This document shows positions 1 to 10,900 of a stretch of DNA of 64,000 nt, piece after piece. Every line of letters begins with the position of its first letter. Positions within the stretch are counted from its first letter, which is position 1. The stretch covers positions 35,426,879 to 35,490,878 of the forward strand of contig NC_084596.1 in assembly GCF_033807715.1 (NCBI RefSeq), written 5' to 3'. A program made the position numbers and the translations under genes. The stretch comes from Cololabis saira. Its lineage: Eukaryota > Chordata > Actinopteri > Beloniformes > Belonidae. Below the pieces are notes generated by a model. It was given only the letters and a program-made list of their open reading frames with translations. It did no database searches and was not told where the DNA came from.

Positions 1-212
1 CTTTCCATCCAGACTCTCCATGGCGCAAAGTTTGCGCCGCAAACCCTAAGACACGCAACACCTCATTTAAATACGGAGGTTTGCACCTGTTATCAATTGC
101 GCACGCAATCTTAGTTGATCACCCGCAAAACACACAACAACAGCACGTGCAAACTTTTTCAGTGCACACGCAATTTAGTACTCTTTATTTAGGATCTTAG
201 TAAATCAGGCCC
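1..212 (-). mobile_element. 5' end of a DNA transposon (PIF/Harbinger-like?), cut by window edge
   Basis: Read on the minus strand, the segment opens with gggcctgatttactaagatc, the kind of terminus shared by a common group of fish DNA transposons. It then runs through GC-richer sequence to an ATG in strong context (gccATGG, at 21 to 19) and continues M-E-S-L-D-G-K to base 1. This looks like the promoter and first codons of a transposon gene whose body lies to the left of the window. The Harbinger assignment rests on remembered similarity of the terminus only; the other end and the TSD cannot be seen. Confidence 0.45.
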
Positions 213-324
213 TATGTGTACTCACCGTTTTGGGGAGAGGCATGTCAAGCTACAATTCCCATCTATGGCAAACCCAAAACGTAGCTTTAACATTAATGCA
301 ATGCAGATGCATAAATCACTTGTT

Positions 325-450
325 GGTCCCATTTGTCTCTTTATAGCCCTATGATAAACTGAGAACCTGTCCAGGGAAAACCCCAACCTGGGCCAGACTC
401 CAATACCCCCACAGCTCTAAAAAAGATGAAGTTGGTGGATAGTGTAGAAA
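325..450 (+). repeat. L2-like LINE 3'-region relic
   Basis: The run gtctctttatagccctatga, then aaactgagaacctgtccagg and later a tctaaaaaagatgaag stretch, follows the order of a very common fish L2-type 3' tail (gtctctatgt..ccctgtgat, ..gacctgtccaggg, ..ctaaaaaggatgaagcgg). It is degenerate, carries no open frame and has no visible TSD. The family assignment is from general knowledge of fish repeats. Confidence 0.5.
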
Positions 451-1795
451 CACTGTTATTGTGTGTTGTCAATGCTAACATCCCTCTCAGACAGGCAGCA
501 GAGGCCTTGAAGGAAGTCTACCTCACTCTAATGTCCAATACGTTACACTGGGTGTAATATGACATAGTCACTACGTTTTCATGCACAAACAGAAAGTGGA
601 ATTGTTGCCTTAATCCGACCGATATCCAATATTTAACAGCTATGTATACACCTTAGCTGGGCTGTAGTCGAACAGAACTGAAGCTCTTGAGATCTAGCTA
701 TTAGAGCCAGATAATGAGTCCTAATCCAAGTTATTTTGGCATGTATACCAACCCACGCTTAGCCGAGCTACTGATTGCCCTGGGACTCCCCCTTCCAGAA
801 GTGATGACGACGCAAAAGCCAGAATATCAACACAGTAGGAGAAGAAGAAGACGAACAACAAAGAACTAACTGGAAGAACGCCAACGTAAAAGTACATGTG
901 GCGCCACCGAGCATCACGTGGTCGACCGACCCTCACTCAATATTCGATTGTCTTCTTGCGCATGTTTACTTGCATTTCTCTGAACCTCCAGTTTAATCCT
1001 TAGCTAGATTGTTTCCAATAGCTTGATTTAGATGTGCATGTAACCGCACTGAGTGATAAAACCATTTACAGAACTTTCCAAACAAAAGTGTCTGAAATAT
1101 TTGTTATTTTAACTTGAGTACAACTTATTTCCCTTGAAACACAAACCAATGAAACAAAGCGATGCCTGACTTTGTGAAGCTTTGAGGGCATAATGAACCC
1201 TTGCAAATTTTGTGGTACGATTTGTGGCATGTAGTTCTGGGAACAATAAATTCAGCCTGGTTCTGCAGCCTGGCCAACCGTGTTTGCCTGCCAAACACAT
1301 GTATGGCAAAAACAAGCCTCTATGCTGCAGGAAATCCAGGCAGATGCGCGAGAGAATCCGATCCATTCAAAACCCACACAAACACACACACAAATGCATG
1401 TTTAATTTAATATTGTACTCACCCACTCTATTGTTCAATATTAGAGAGATAGATGTAATAAAAAAAAGCACACACAACTGCCTCTCTATCTATCTCTCTT
1501 CCTGAGATGCACAAAGACACACATACACACTCACACAGAATCTCTCCCGGCTGGATAAATCAGTCCTTTCATGCTCTGTCGTCTGCCTGGCCCTGTTATA
1601 CTGTGTTTCTATAATAGAGAAAGTGTAGTCCATCTCCTTTACTTTCTGATGGTCACATATACATCTCCCTCTTCCCTCCTCCCTCTTTTCTTCAAAGAGC
1701 TTTTGGTGTAACCAATCTACAAGTTACATTGTAGACTGAAGATACAGGACTTACAGCATGTGTAATGATTGAGGAGGGTATATAAGCCTTGTGAA

Positions 1796-1798
<3 letters not shown>
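451..1798. other. Unassigned non-coding DNA
   Basis: No exon, RNA gene or recognisable element was found. The minus-strand frame at 721-936 and the overlapping frames at 1109-1505 lack any family motif. A short CA-rich stretch lies near 1375-1395 and CT/CA-rich sequence at 1480-1540. Confidence 0.5.

Positions 1799-1848
<50 letters not shown>
1799..1848. repeat. (TG)25 microsatellite
   Basis: About 50 bases of uninterrupted TG dinucleotides. The minus-strand open frame across it reads as a poly(Thr-His) run and is an artefact. Confidence 0.97.
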
Positions 1849-1850
<2 letters not shown>

Positions 1851-4800
1851 CGAGCAGCTGTATGTGTGTGTAGAGGAGGTGTAATTTGTTCTCAAGTTAT
1901 TTGGATGGAGGTAATGGCCTTCTGAAAAAAGACTGTGACGACGATACAGATTAATATGAATATAATCATGTTATCACCGGATCATAATCAGGTGATGACT
2001 TGGTGCTGATAAGGATGTTTTTAAGGATGATAATGGTCTCTTATTTGGAGAAATATCCCGCTGATTTTAGCAGGGACATTATAAAAGCTTGACTTGCAAT
2101 TTGTTATGTGAGAAAATGTTTATTTCCCCCCATAGCTTGAAATGCACCCTGTAGATTTTTCTATGTAAACATCCTAAAGTTGTGTTTAGATTTGTGTGTA
2201 TCCTCACAATCAAAGAAATGTGTCCATTTTTAGATATGATTAATGCAATGTTGCTTTGCAAGTTACCACCAACTGTGAATCACTGCAACAGAAATAAACT
2301 AAACAGAATGTGTAAACATGCTTTTATGCTGCAGCGCTCTTAAAAAACAAAAGGGCGCCTCGGTTTAAAAAGGGTCTGTAAACTGTAGATTTTGTTGCTT
2401 TTTATTTTTGTTTGATCTGTTTGAAAGGCTCGACAGCAAGTTGTCCAAAATGGAGCCAAACCACATTGTTTTGACATTATATCCAAGCGGGTTTCTGCAG
2501 CCACATCTCATTTCAGACATTCACGTCTGCATGTCAACACAGGAAAGCAACATAAGTTGTTATTGACCTTTACAACATGTTACATCCACAGAGGTCGGGA
2601 ATGTCTGGACCTACAAATCCGATCTGACGTGATTGATGGTCTGTCCTAAATATCTGATTTGAGAAACAAATCTGATCTGCTCGCATTCTGAACAAAGCAT
2701 TAGTAGTTGAAATCCCACAAGCTGCTTTAATGTTGTGATAATACAATGATACCAGGGATTCACAATCCCTGAAACTGCAGCATGAGGTCAGAACACTTTA
2801 AGCAGCTGGGAATGCTATCCTGTTCGCTACCAGCAATTCTCTGGGACACTCTTTGAAAGTGCTTCTCGTGCAACTTTCTAACAAGAAACTCTTTATGAGT
2901 GCTTTGCAACCGCTATACGTGCAAGGAATCTGTGTCTTGTGACAAGTTACTGGCTTTTTCCAGAGGATATTCTTCAACAGATTTTGCCTTTAGCAAATTT
3001 GCACAAAATGAAAATAATGAGCAATACAGACTGTGTGATAGCTATAGTGTAACGACATTTGCTTCACAAAATCCCTTTACAGGAGCAGCAGGTACTCTTA
3101 GTGCTCAGAGTCAAGTGTGTTATAGCGTCACACTTAAAGTCATTAACACTGCCTTGACCTTATTTGAAAGAAAATGCATGGATGTTCTTGGAAAGGATGT
3201 GGTCTTGAAGGCAACATATCTTGCTCTAAAATCACGGTGTTCTGTTCTGCGTTAATGGCACTATCATATAAGTGTAAATGACCTTTGCCAAGGATACTGA
3301 CACAACTCCATACTATCACCAAGCCAGGGCTGTTGACGTGGTGCTGATCACAGCCTGCATGGTCCTTAGATTGGTCTGGAGCCCAAGGCTCCCATTTCTT
3401 TCAAATAATATACCTGCAATGCTGCTTACAACCATAGTACATGTGTGATGGTCCATCTCAGGTGCCTCGGAACCAAGAAATCATTCACTATACACAAATT
3501 CCTTCCAAAATTTATTTTAAGGACATTGTTTTCAAACTTTTCATGGGTTTCTCTCTTGCATGTTTTCTTAAAGTGGAGATCTTCTGCCCATTAGAGGTCA
3601 TAGAAAAAAAAAAGTTCATACCATCTGCAAAGAAATAAAAGTAAATGCCAAAATCACTTCAGTGCAATCCTGTCAGAGATTTCTGTGTGCACTGGGAGGC
3701 AGGGTGGAGAACGCAGCGCTCATCTGAGTTTGCTTGCCAGAGTCAGCCTGAGAAGAAATGTTAATACACTGGGCTGTTACAACCAAAAAAAGTAAAAAAA
3801 AAAAAAAAAAGTTAGAAACTCTTCAATACTCGATCAAAGACCTTTTCCAGGAGCAGAAGAAAATTGAAAATTGTGGATCTGGGCCATTAAAGGGGAAATA
3901 CGTAACTCCCATGATTCCCACATGCAGCAAAGTTTTTAAAGACACTGATCCCTTGCCATAAGATGTTATCTCATGTTTCTACATAGGGAACATAGTTATA
4001 TTCATCTAGAGTTTGTATGCATGAAGATTATCCTAAACACTGCCTCTCTCAATAGCATAGATTATCTATATACGTCATGCAATTTGGCGCTTAGACATGT
4101 CTAACCATGTCTTGCTAAAACTAGATTTGGGTTCTGGTAATTTGTAGCACAATTGTCAACAATTTCATTGCCATAATCAATGAAGTCCATGATAAAAAAA
4201 TACAATCAGTGAGGCCATGGTCCGAGACTAAACCAGTTGTTACGACTGTTAAGTCACCTGTCGTCATTTCTGTGATCCGTCACAGGTTGTAAAGCAGTTT
4301 TTGTGTTCTTGATATGAATGTCCTCCATCCTGCTGCTGATGCTGATCAAGAATAAAAGAGAAGTATAACCAAGTTCAAAAAACAGGTAAAAACGTTCACA
4401 AACGTTCCACTTGTTTATATTGAAACTTTGAACCATGACAGAGCATGTTATGATAGACTTGTTTCATTATGGGAAATAAGAATTAAGAGCTTACAAGATA
4501 CATACTAGCTGAAAAGGCAGCTTTTTAATAACTTTTTCATGACTGCTAAATGAGAATTTACTCCCATGGATGTGAGCATGTGCAGGAATGGTTTCCAGTC
4601 ACAGAAACATCCACTTAAAGGAAGGAGTTGCAACATGGCAAAAAAAGCGATCTTGCTCTGGGGGCAGGAACTACAGTGTTAACCCTCTTCTTTCACTTAA
4701 ACATATATAAGAGATATACAACAGGATGTTACCTGTGCACTATAAGGACTCATTTAGGATTTGGCTGTATCTTATTATCCTAAATATAAGGTCTCTTTTT

Positions 4801-5089
4801 AAATTCGTTTTGTATTAAAATGGGCTTATTCTGTTTGTCTAAGACTGCATTTACAATGTTAATTTTTATACTTCAGGGGAGCCCTTCTAAGACGAATATA
4901 ATTTAACTTAAGATGATGGATGATGATGATCAGACAGTCACACACACAGTGGTGGCTGTTATCATCCCTGTTGATGGACAAACGCAGGGTACCAGTGTTA
5001 ATCACAAGAGATAAAGCAGCGATGAAGAGATCAAAAGAGGTCCAAGGAACAAAACCGTGGAAATTAGAGGCAGAGGTTTAAGAAGAAAA
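1849..5089. other. Unassigned non-coding DNA
   Basis: AT-rich unique-looking sequence. It includes an A-run near 3793-3810 and a gatgatgatg stretch near 4915-4932. The 118-codon frame at 2899-3255 has no signature of a known domain. The last 200 bases become purine-rich towards the candidate exon that follows. Confidence 0.5.
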
Positions 5090-5296
5090 ATGCCGGGGGA
5101 TTTTAAAGAGTCGCGTTAATATCGTGCAGACAGAGGAAAGCTGGAGCGAGGGAGTGTGAGAGAGAAGGAGAGAGGGAGAGACGGCTGATAACAGCGCGGG
5201 TTTCTCCTCCTTGGACTCAGTTCTGTGAACGTCGGACAGCAGCACAAGCGACCGGAGGAGAAACTTGAGACCATCACCGAGATCCGACTCTCAGAG
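5090..5296 (+). other. Candidate untranslated first exon with splice donor
   Basis: The purine-rich, CpG-bearing stretch resembles a vertebrate 5' UTR exon. It begins with a short upstream-type frame (ATG at 5090, M-P-G-D-F-K-E-S-R, stop at 5117) and ends at gag|gtatag, a plausible splice donor after 5296. The sequence before the donor is rich in gag/gagag, as in many neuronal gene leaders. The start is arbitrary because no TATA box or initiator is evident. The target gene would lie downstream on the + strand, possibly the ATG at 63986. RNA evidence would decide; a chance donor in promoter DNA is the main alternative. Confidence 0.3.
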
Positions 5297-5771
5297 GTAT
5301 AGCCCTCATTTCTAAGTGCATTTCTCCACCTTATTTGAACCATTTTAAGCATGCTTGCTTTCCTTTTGCTTGTTGTTCTTTTTATTTTTATTTGAGTTTT
5401 TCGTCGGTCAGGTTGACTGATGATCAGCAGTTTCCAGTCGCTCTGTATTTGGGGATTGCGTTTCTCTGCGCCCTGCTCCTGCATGGGCATCACTGCTTAA
5501 GATTCAACACAGATCGCATTCAGGATGGGAAAATGACTTTCGGGACACACTTAAATGTTTATTATCGTTCTGTCGGTCTTTTTCTTATATCTTTTCCCCT
5601 CTGTTCAGTGAAATAAAAGCTGTGTGGTTGATATCGCACGACGGACCGGCTCCGTGCGCTTTTGGGATATTCAGTTGTGTGTCCCTGTAAAACTATAGCC
5701 TATCCATTGAATTAAAGTGTAAAATTACATTTGAACTGTAGTTGGAGGGGAAAAAAATATTATACTGGGTC

Positions 5772-5964
5772 CAATTTCGTAATGGCCGACGGTGAAGCGA
5801 GATTTGGAGAAGCGCTTGGTTAAGGAGACTCTGGCGCACACAGTAATACGCGCTTTCTTTCATGTGAGGGAATTTAAGTGATAACTGCTGGATATCCGAC
5901 ACTGATTGATTGCCTTATTGATCCACTCATCGATTCGACCACATTTTTGCCTTCCGACGACGAG
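5772..5964 (+). other. Candidate alternative 5' UTR exon with strong donor
   Basis: The segment ends at gacgag|gtgagg, a near-consensus splice donor after 5964. It contains a 13-codon upstream frame (ATG at 5782 in gtaATGg context, stop at 5821). It lies in a relatively CpG-rich stretch (about 5640-6250), which fits a promoter-proximal position. It could be an alternative first exon, or a second leader exon after the one ending at 5296. The apparent 91-codon frame at 5878-6153 runs straight through the donor and into a T-run, so it is unlikely to be coding. The left boundary is a guess. Confidence 0.3.
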
Positions 5965-6146
5965 GTGAGGGGCATTTCACTTTTTTTTTTTTTTTTGGAC
6001 AGGCGCATTTTGGATGTTTTTACGCTTTCCGGAGTGATTCCCATCGGAGCGACAGACGGCCACATACGGAGTAGCGACGCCGCGGGGCGAAGCTTTACCG
6101 GCTCCGTATGTGCGGATTTGTCTGCGGTTCAGCGCGCGTCTAATAA

Positions 6147-6258
6147 AGCCTGAATTATGGTTCCGCGTTAAATCGACGCAGAGCCTACGCCGTAGGGTAC
6201 GCCGTGCGCCTACGGCGTAGGCGCTGCGTCGGTGTAACGCGGAACCATAAATCAGCCT
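6147..6258. mobile_element. Palindromic MITE, Harbinger-type (copy 1)
   Basis: A 112-bp near-perfect inverted repeat. The left arm begins agcctgaattatggttccgc and the right arm read in reverse begins aggctgatttatggttccgc. The centre carries cctacgccgtagg-type palindromes. TAA flanks both sides (6144-6146 and 6259-6261), which fits the 3-bp TWA target duplication of PIF/Harbinger elements. It sits about 180 bp beyond the donor at 5964. Related copies lie at 32230-32315 and as a half copy at 7295-7340. Confidence 0.85.
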
Positions 6259-6261
6259 TAA

Positions 6262-7170
6262 TGAGGTCGGTCGTGTGTGAGTCACTTCAAAAACCAGGCT
6301 TAATTGCGTGCGTTCATTACGCGACCCCTATAAGTCGGTCGTAATAGGTGGCCTATTTGACTTCATTAGTAGGGGGGGTATGGGGGGGATGCGCTTTGCA
6401 AAATCTTCTGCTTTTCACTCTGAGCGCAAATGATGCAGCGCAAATGTTTCTGCGGGACCTGGAGCATCCCCCTTCTGTGAGATACATTCACTTGGATGCA
6501 TAACCTGCCTTCTCAAGTTATATCGATTATTAGAGCCCTGCTGCGTGCAAGTAAAAGTGGGCTCGCCGTATCTTTAATTTCTTGATGCTGTAACAATAGG
6601 CATCCGATACTGTCATGTCTTTGGCTGAGGTCAATTCTCAAGTGCAGAGATTTATCACGCACGAAGAGCTTTGAGGAAATGGCTCTGATCACTTAGAGAC
6701 ATGATAATGGAAAGCTCGTGTCTTAACATCACCGAACACCACCACTGATGTAAAAGCCCATTTATGAGTTGTCCGTGAACGTGTTGATCTTTTATTTGCA
6801 TCAATTTTCTTAATTACACGAGTGCCTCTCAGCAATTCCCCCTGGACTACATCCCAGGTCTGGATTAGATTTGGACCAAACAGTCTCCAAAGCTCTCTTA
6901 TGACCTTTGGTAATTCTAGAGCCATTTAAAAGCTGGTATTGTTTTGTAACATTTCAAGAATTGGTTTGCTTTTCAAGTCACACAGAGCCACTATGTATAC
7001 ATGGCCACCTTATGTCACTTCCATTGGACCTTTGTTTATTCTGGATTTATGTAAAGGGTCATGGTGCACAGAAGGCATACTGTAGATTACAAGCCACCTA
7101 ATGTCCCATTATATGGGCAGTTTACCCTCTTTAAAGTTGTAGTGAACAACAGTGCATTTGCGAACTTATG
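6262..7170. other. Unassigned non-coding DNA, promoter-proximal
   Basis: The first 200 bases remain CpG-bearing with G-runs near 6370-6390. The rest is ordinary AT-rich sequence. No exon or repeat was recognised. Confidence 0.5.
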
Positions 7171-7294
7171 CTTGTTACTAGGAATGGGCGATATTTTACC
7201 GTTCACGATAAACCGTCAAAAAAATTCCCTGCGGTAAGAATTTGTCATCTCGCGGTAAAAACGATAAATTCCTGTTGATGACGTTTTTGTGTAA

Positions 7295-7340
7295 AGCCTG
7301 ATTTATGGTTCTGTGTTAAATCCATGCACAACGTACGTGA
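7295..7340 (+). mobile_element. Half copy of the palindromic Harbinger-type MITE
   Basis: agcctgatttatggttctgt matches the left arm of the MITEs at 6147 and 32230 and is preceded by TAA (7292-7294). The right arm is absent; the tetranucleotide array takes over near 7340. The insertion lies inside the hAT element, so it is younger than that family's founding copy. Confidence 0.8.
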
Positions 7341-7706
7341 AGGAAGGAAGGGAGGAAGGAAGGAAGGAAGGAAGGAAGGAAGGAAGGAAGGAAGGAAGGA
7401 AGGAAGGAAGGAAGGAAGGAAGGAAGGAAGGAAGGAAGAAAACAAGGAAACAAGGAAGGAAGGGAGAAAACAAGGAAAGAAGGAAGGAAGGGAGAAAACA
7501 AGGAAAGAAGGAAGGAAGGGAGAAAAGAGGAAGGGAAGAAGGAAGGAGAGAGCAGGAGGAAAGAAGGAAGGAAAGGAAGGAAGGAAGGAAGGCAGGAAGG
7601 AAGGGAGGGAGAAAACAAGGAAAGGAGGAAGGAAGGGAGAAAAGAGGAAGGGAAGAAGGAAGGAATGGAAAAAGGAAGGAAGGAAAGAAGGAATGAAGGA
7701 AGGAAA
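7341..7706. repeat. (GGAA)n array, pure then degenerate
   Basis: The array is nearly perfect from about 7353 to 7437 and then carries interruptions (gaaaacaagg, gggagaaaag) in a higher-order pattern to 7706. Runs of GGAA are potential ETS-factor binding cores, but nothing here shows function. Confidence 0.95.
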
Positions 7707-7710
7707 TGAG

Positions 7711-7715
7711 CCTGA

Positions 7716-7799
<84 letters not shown>

Positions 7800-7801
7800 A
7801 G
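7711..7801. repeat. (GAAA)n array
   Basis: About 22 uninterrupted GAAA units after the spacer gagcctgaaag. The same spacer precedes the GAAA tract in the copy at 44398-45153, so the GGAA-spacer-GAAA order is ancestral to both. Confidence 0.95.
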
Positions 7802-7989
7802 GATAAATTCCCGTTGATGAGGTTTTTGTGTAACAAACATGGTGGATCTGAGAGCAAGATAGATTTATAGTTACAAAGATGGAGTTGAATTGGTATTTTT
7901 TTTATCATCATTTATATCATTATCGGGATAAATGCCAGAAATTATCGTGATACATTTTTTAATCCATACCGCCCATCCCTACTTGTTAC

Positions 7990-10900
7990 CATGTCATAAT
8001 TCTGAATGTTGACCATATTAATCAATACTGCTAAAGTTTATACACACAGTTTTGGGCAGGATTCAGAGACACAGTTGATCATGAAACATCTTATGCAGCA
8101 CAAAGAAAGTTTTGCAGTTTTTATTTCCACAGGGTCTCCGTGCAGGAGGTTAGGTCATGTAGAAATTGCTGTTCAAGATGTACTTTTAGTTCACTCTCTT
8201 GCATTGTCACTTTCGTTTTCTCTTCTATTTTTTTTAACTCTCAGGTTTTTTTATTTTCCTCTGTCATGTTGTCCAGTGTAGCTCGGTGGTCGAGATTAAT
8301 CAATGTCAACATGTTACATTGCACCGCTAAGTGATACGCAGGTGTCACAAGAGATAACAGTGATGGGAGTCCAAAGTTATTTTGGGTGGTTTTTGCAGAT
8401 AGAAGGTATGGGACACCACTAGAGCTTGAAGATAAATATTCCTTCAAATGAAAATTGAAACTGATATTTAAACATTAGAAAACAGCTTTTTACTGCTTTA
8501 AAGCATCTAAAAGTATTAAAACTGTTGTCGAACAGCAACATTGTTGTTGAAGATGCCATTAGTAGTTTCTCAATTCATTTTAAACCGGCCATTGAGAATG
8601 CCACAAGCACTGATAATTTGAACATTATAGGTTGTTTGTTCATTGCTATTTAAAATTCACATCTATGCCAGAGTACAATTGGTTGTTTTTAAGTATTCTC
8701 CTTTGAATCAAACCGACAAGGCTACAGTTGTCCTTCTCTAATGCAATATCAAAATGTTTAGCCAGTTGATATCTCATTGTACCATCAAGTTTGTTTTACA
8801 CTAAGGTTAATGACTGTAAATGACCCTTGTGACGGTTGTGGAGACTGGTGAGGTCCCAGAAGAACAATGCACCTCAAAAGGACCATTTGCACTACATATA
8901 GGAAAGGTGTAATGACGTAACAACCAGTCAGGGCGTGAAAATTCATGCTGCAATTCTTTTGTTGCGTATAATGGCTCGATAACCCGCTGTGTTTGTTTAG
9001 ATTTGAGGTTTAGGTTTGAAATGGATGTATACAATAACAAGTGCTGTTTGGGTCTGTGTGTGAATGCTTCAGTGTTAAAAGGACCCACCAGTGCATACCA
9101 TTGTAACCTCTAGCTTTTAGTATAGACCTGTGAAAAGCTTCCTGCAGTCTGAAAGCATCTATTCAGTTGGTGGGCCATAAAACTCGCTGAAATAGTAAAT
9201 GTGCTATTATTGTAACATATGAAGGACACACCGAGTCCCATCAGTGGGGATTAATTATGTGCTTTTCCCAAATGTAAGGAAGGAGTTCATGATAGATCAT
9301 GTTTTGTTGAAAAAGAATAACAGATGGAACAATAGTAGTAGTAAAGAAGTGCTGGACTATGAGTTCATAAGAGAAACTACACAGTCGAGGATAGACAGGA
9401 AATTTGCTCAAATTTGCTTGCATTGTATGATGGTTTTCTTAGAGTATATTCATCTGCCAATCTTCCACAAACTTTTTGACTCCTTTTCCGCCTGTGTTCC
9501 CTTGGAAGTCTTTACCAGGATGACAAATTTATTACCAAGGCCCTGCCAAAAAACAACACTAGCGCTCTTCCTTTAACGATTCAATTAAATTCTGTCAATG
9601 ATGTGTGTTTCAAGATGCTGTAGATGTGTCCAAACATGCTGATGTGCATTCAGTGGAGGGAAATACATCCTCAGAAAATACACAGGGGACATGGAAAATG
9701 ATCAGTGATTCCCCACTTTCATTCTAAATTCCTCGTAACGAGAATCTTAGAACCCACAAGATGAAACCCCACAGGGCTTTTTCCGGCTTTGTGGGAATGT
9801 CTGTGTGGCAGACAATGGCTGTGTACCATTCCTTTAGCGGACACATCAGTGAAATGAATCAGACATGACCTCCTAAGGATCTTTGTGGGTAGGGATGGGG
9901 TGGAGGGGGGGGTGACTGCTTAGTGCTCAACATCATTCCCTGGAGCACTCATGCACAGAGATGATGCAGTGGCTGAATTCCCTTCCTGACTGTTTCAAAC
10001 GGAAAAGGAAACAAGGAGTTTCCTGGATCAAACATCGCTTCAGATCCTGCTTTTGCTACACTCCCTTTGCTTTTCAGACATCAGGAAATCAGAATGAGCT
10101 GTATAAAACCTTCGGCAGAGTACTTTTCCTCTAGTGTCAGTCTTTTGAAGAGGGAGTAATAAGGCCCATGACTCCGTATTGACTTTGCTCAGAGCTGGAT
10201 CTCAACTATATCATCTCCAATTACCTACTCAAGGCGAGTGACTGACGAGCCATTTCTCACCCACATATGACGCTCCTTTTATACTCCAGGTAGATATGGA
10301 GAATGATGTGCTATACCTCCCCTCAGTGCCCTTTGATGGTTATTGTGCATTAGAGGAGGTGAAGACAAATCATTGCAGATGCAGATTTCTAAAAAGGGAC
10401 ATTTTTCCAGAGGTTTCACAGCTTGCCTCTCACAGGAAAAGAGTGGGAATTAGCTTGAAAATCCTTCACGCTTTTTGGCATCATTCTCAGAAATTGCACT
10501 AGGCCTCCAGCATCCCCTGATGGAAGTTAGAGGAGGACATGCTGACCCCAGCCTTAGTAGAGTGATGTCGAGACATGGAACCACCCTCCCCTGGCTGGTG
10601 AGGAAGGACATGAGGGGGGGTAGTCATTTACAGGGAATGACTATGTCTAGCAGTGCAGTGTTTTTCTTCTGTGGAAGCCTGCGGGATGGTGCTGCAGACT
10701 CTGTCATGGTCTAATTGTTCTCAGATCAACAACGGCATTTCCCAACATGCATGTGGTAATGCAGGGATGTGCGGCAGGTGCCGCTGCTTTTATTCATGCA
10801 CAACTGCAATTAAAGACAAATGCACTTGTCTGCATCTTGAATATCTTAAAACAAGTCTCTGTGCATGCTCACTCACATTTACTGTCCCTCAATTTCCTCC

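Larger units (their letters stand above)
7179..7981 (+). mobile_element. Non-autonomous hAT element with GGAA/GAAA arrays (copy 1)
   Basis: The ends are taggaatgggcgatat and, in reverse, tagggatgggcggtat. A perfect 8-bp TSD cttgttac lies at 7171-7178 and 7982-7989, diagnostic of hAT-type insertion. The interior holds half of a palindromic MITE (7295-7340), a GGAA array, a GAAA array and a 32-bp direct repeat (7263-7294 and 7802-7833, two mismatches) on either side of them. No transposase remains; the long Lys/Glu/Gly/Arg and Ser/Phe/Leu frames here are microsatellite translations. A second copy lies at 44398-45153. Confidence 0.95.

Noticed and set aside
7303..7911. Long frames of 127-202 codons on both strands (Lys/Glu/Gly/Arg and Ser/Phe/Leu/Pro rich)
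   Set aside because: They are translations of GGAA and GAAA arrays in all frames; no start context or domain.
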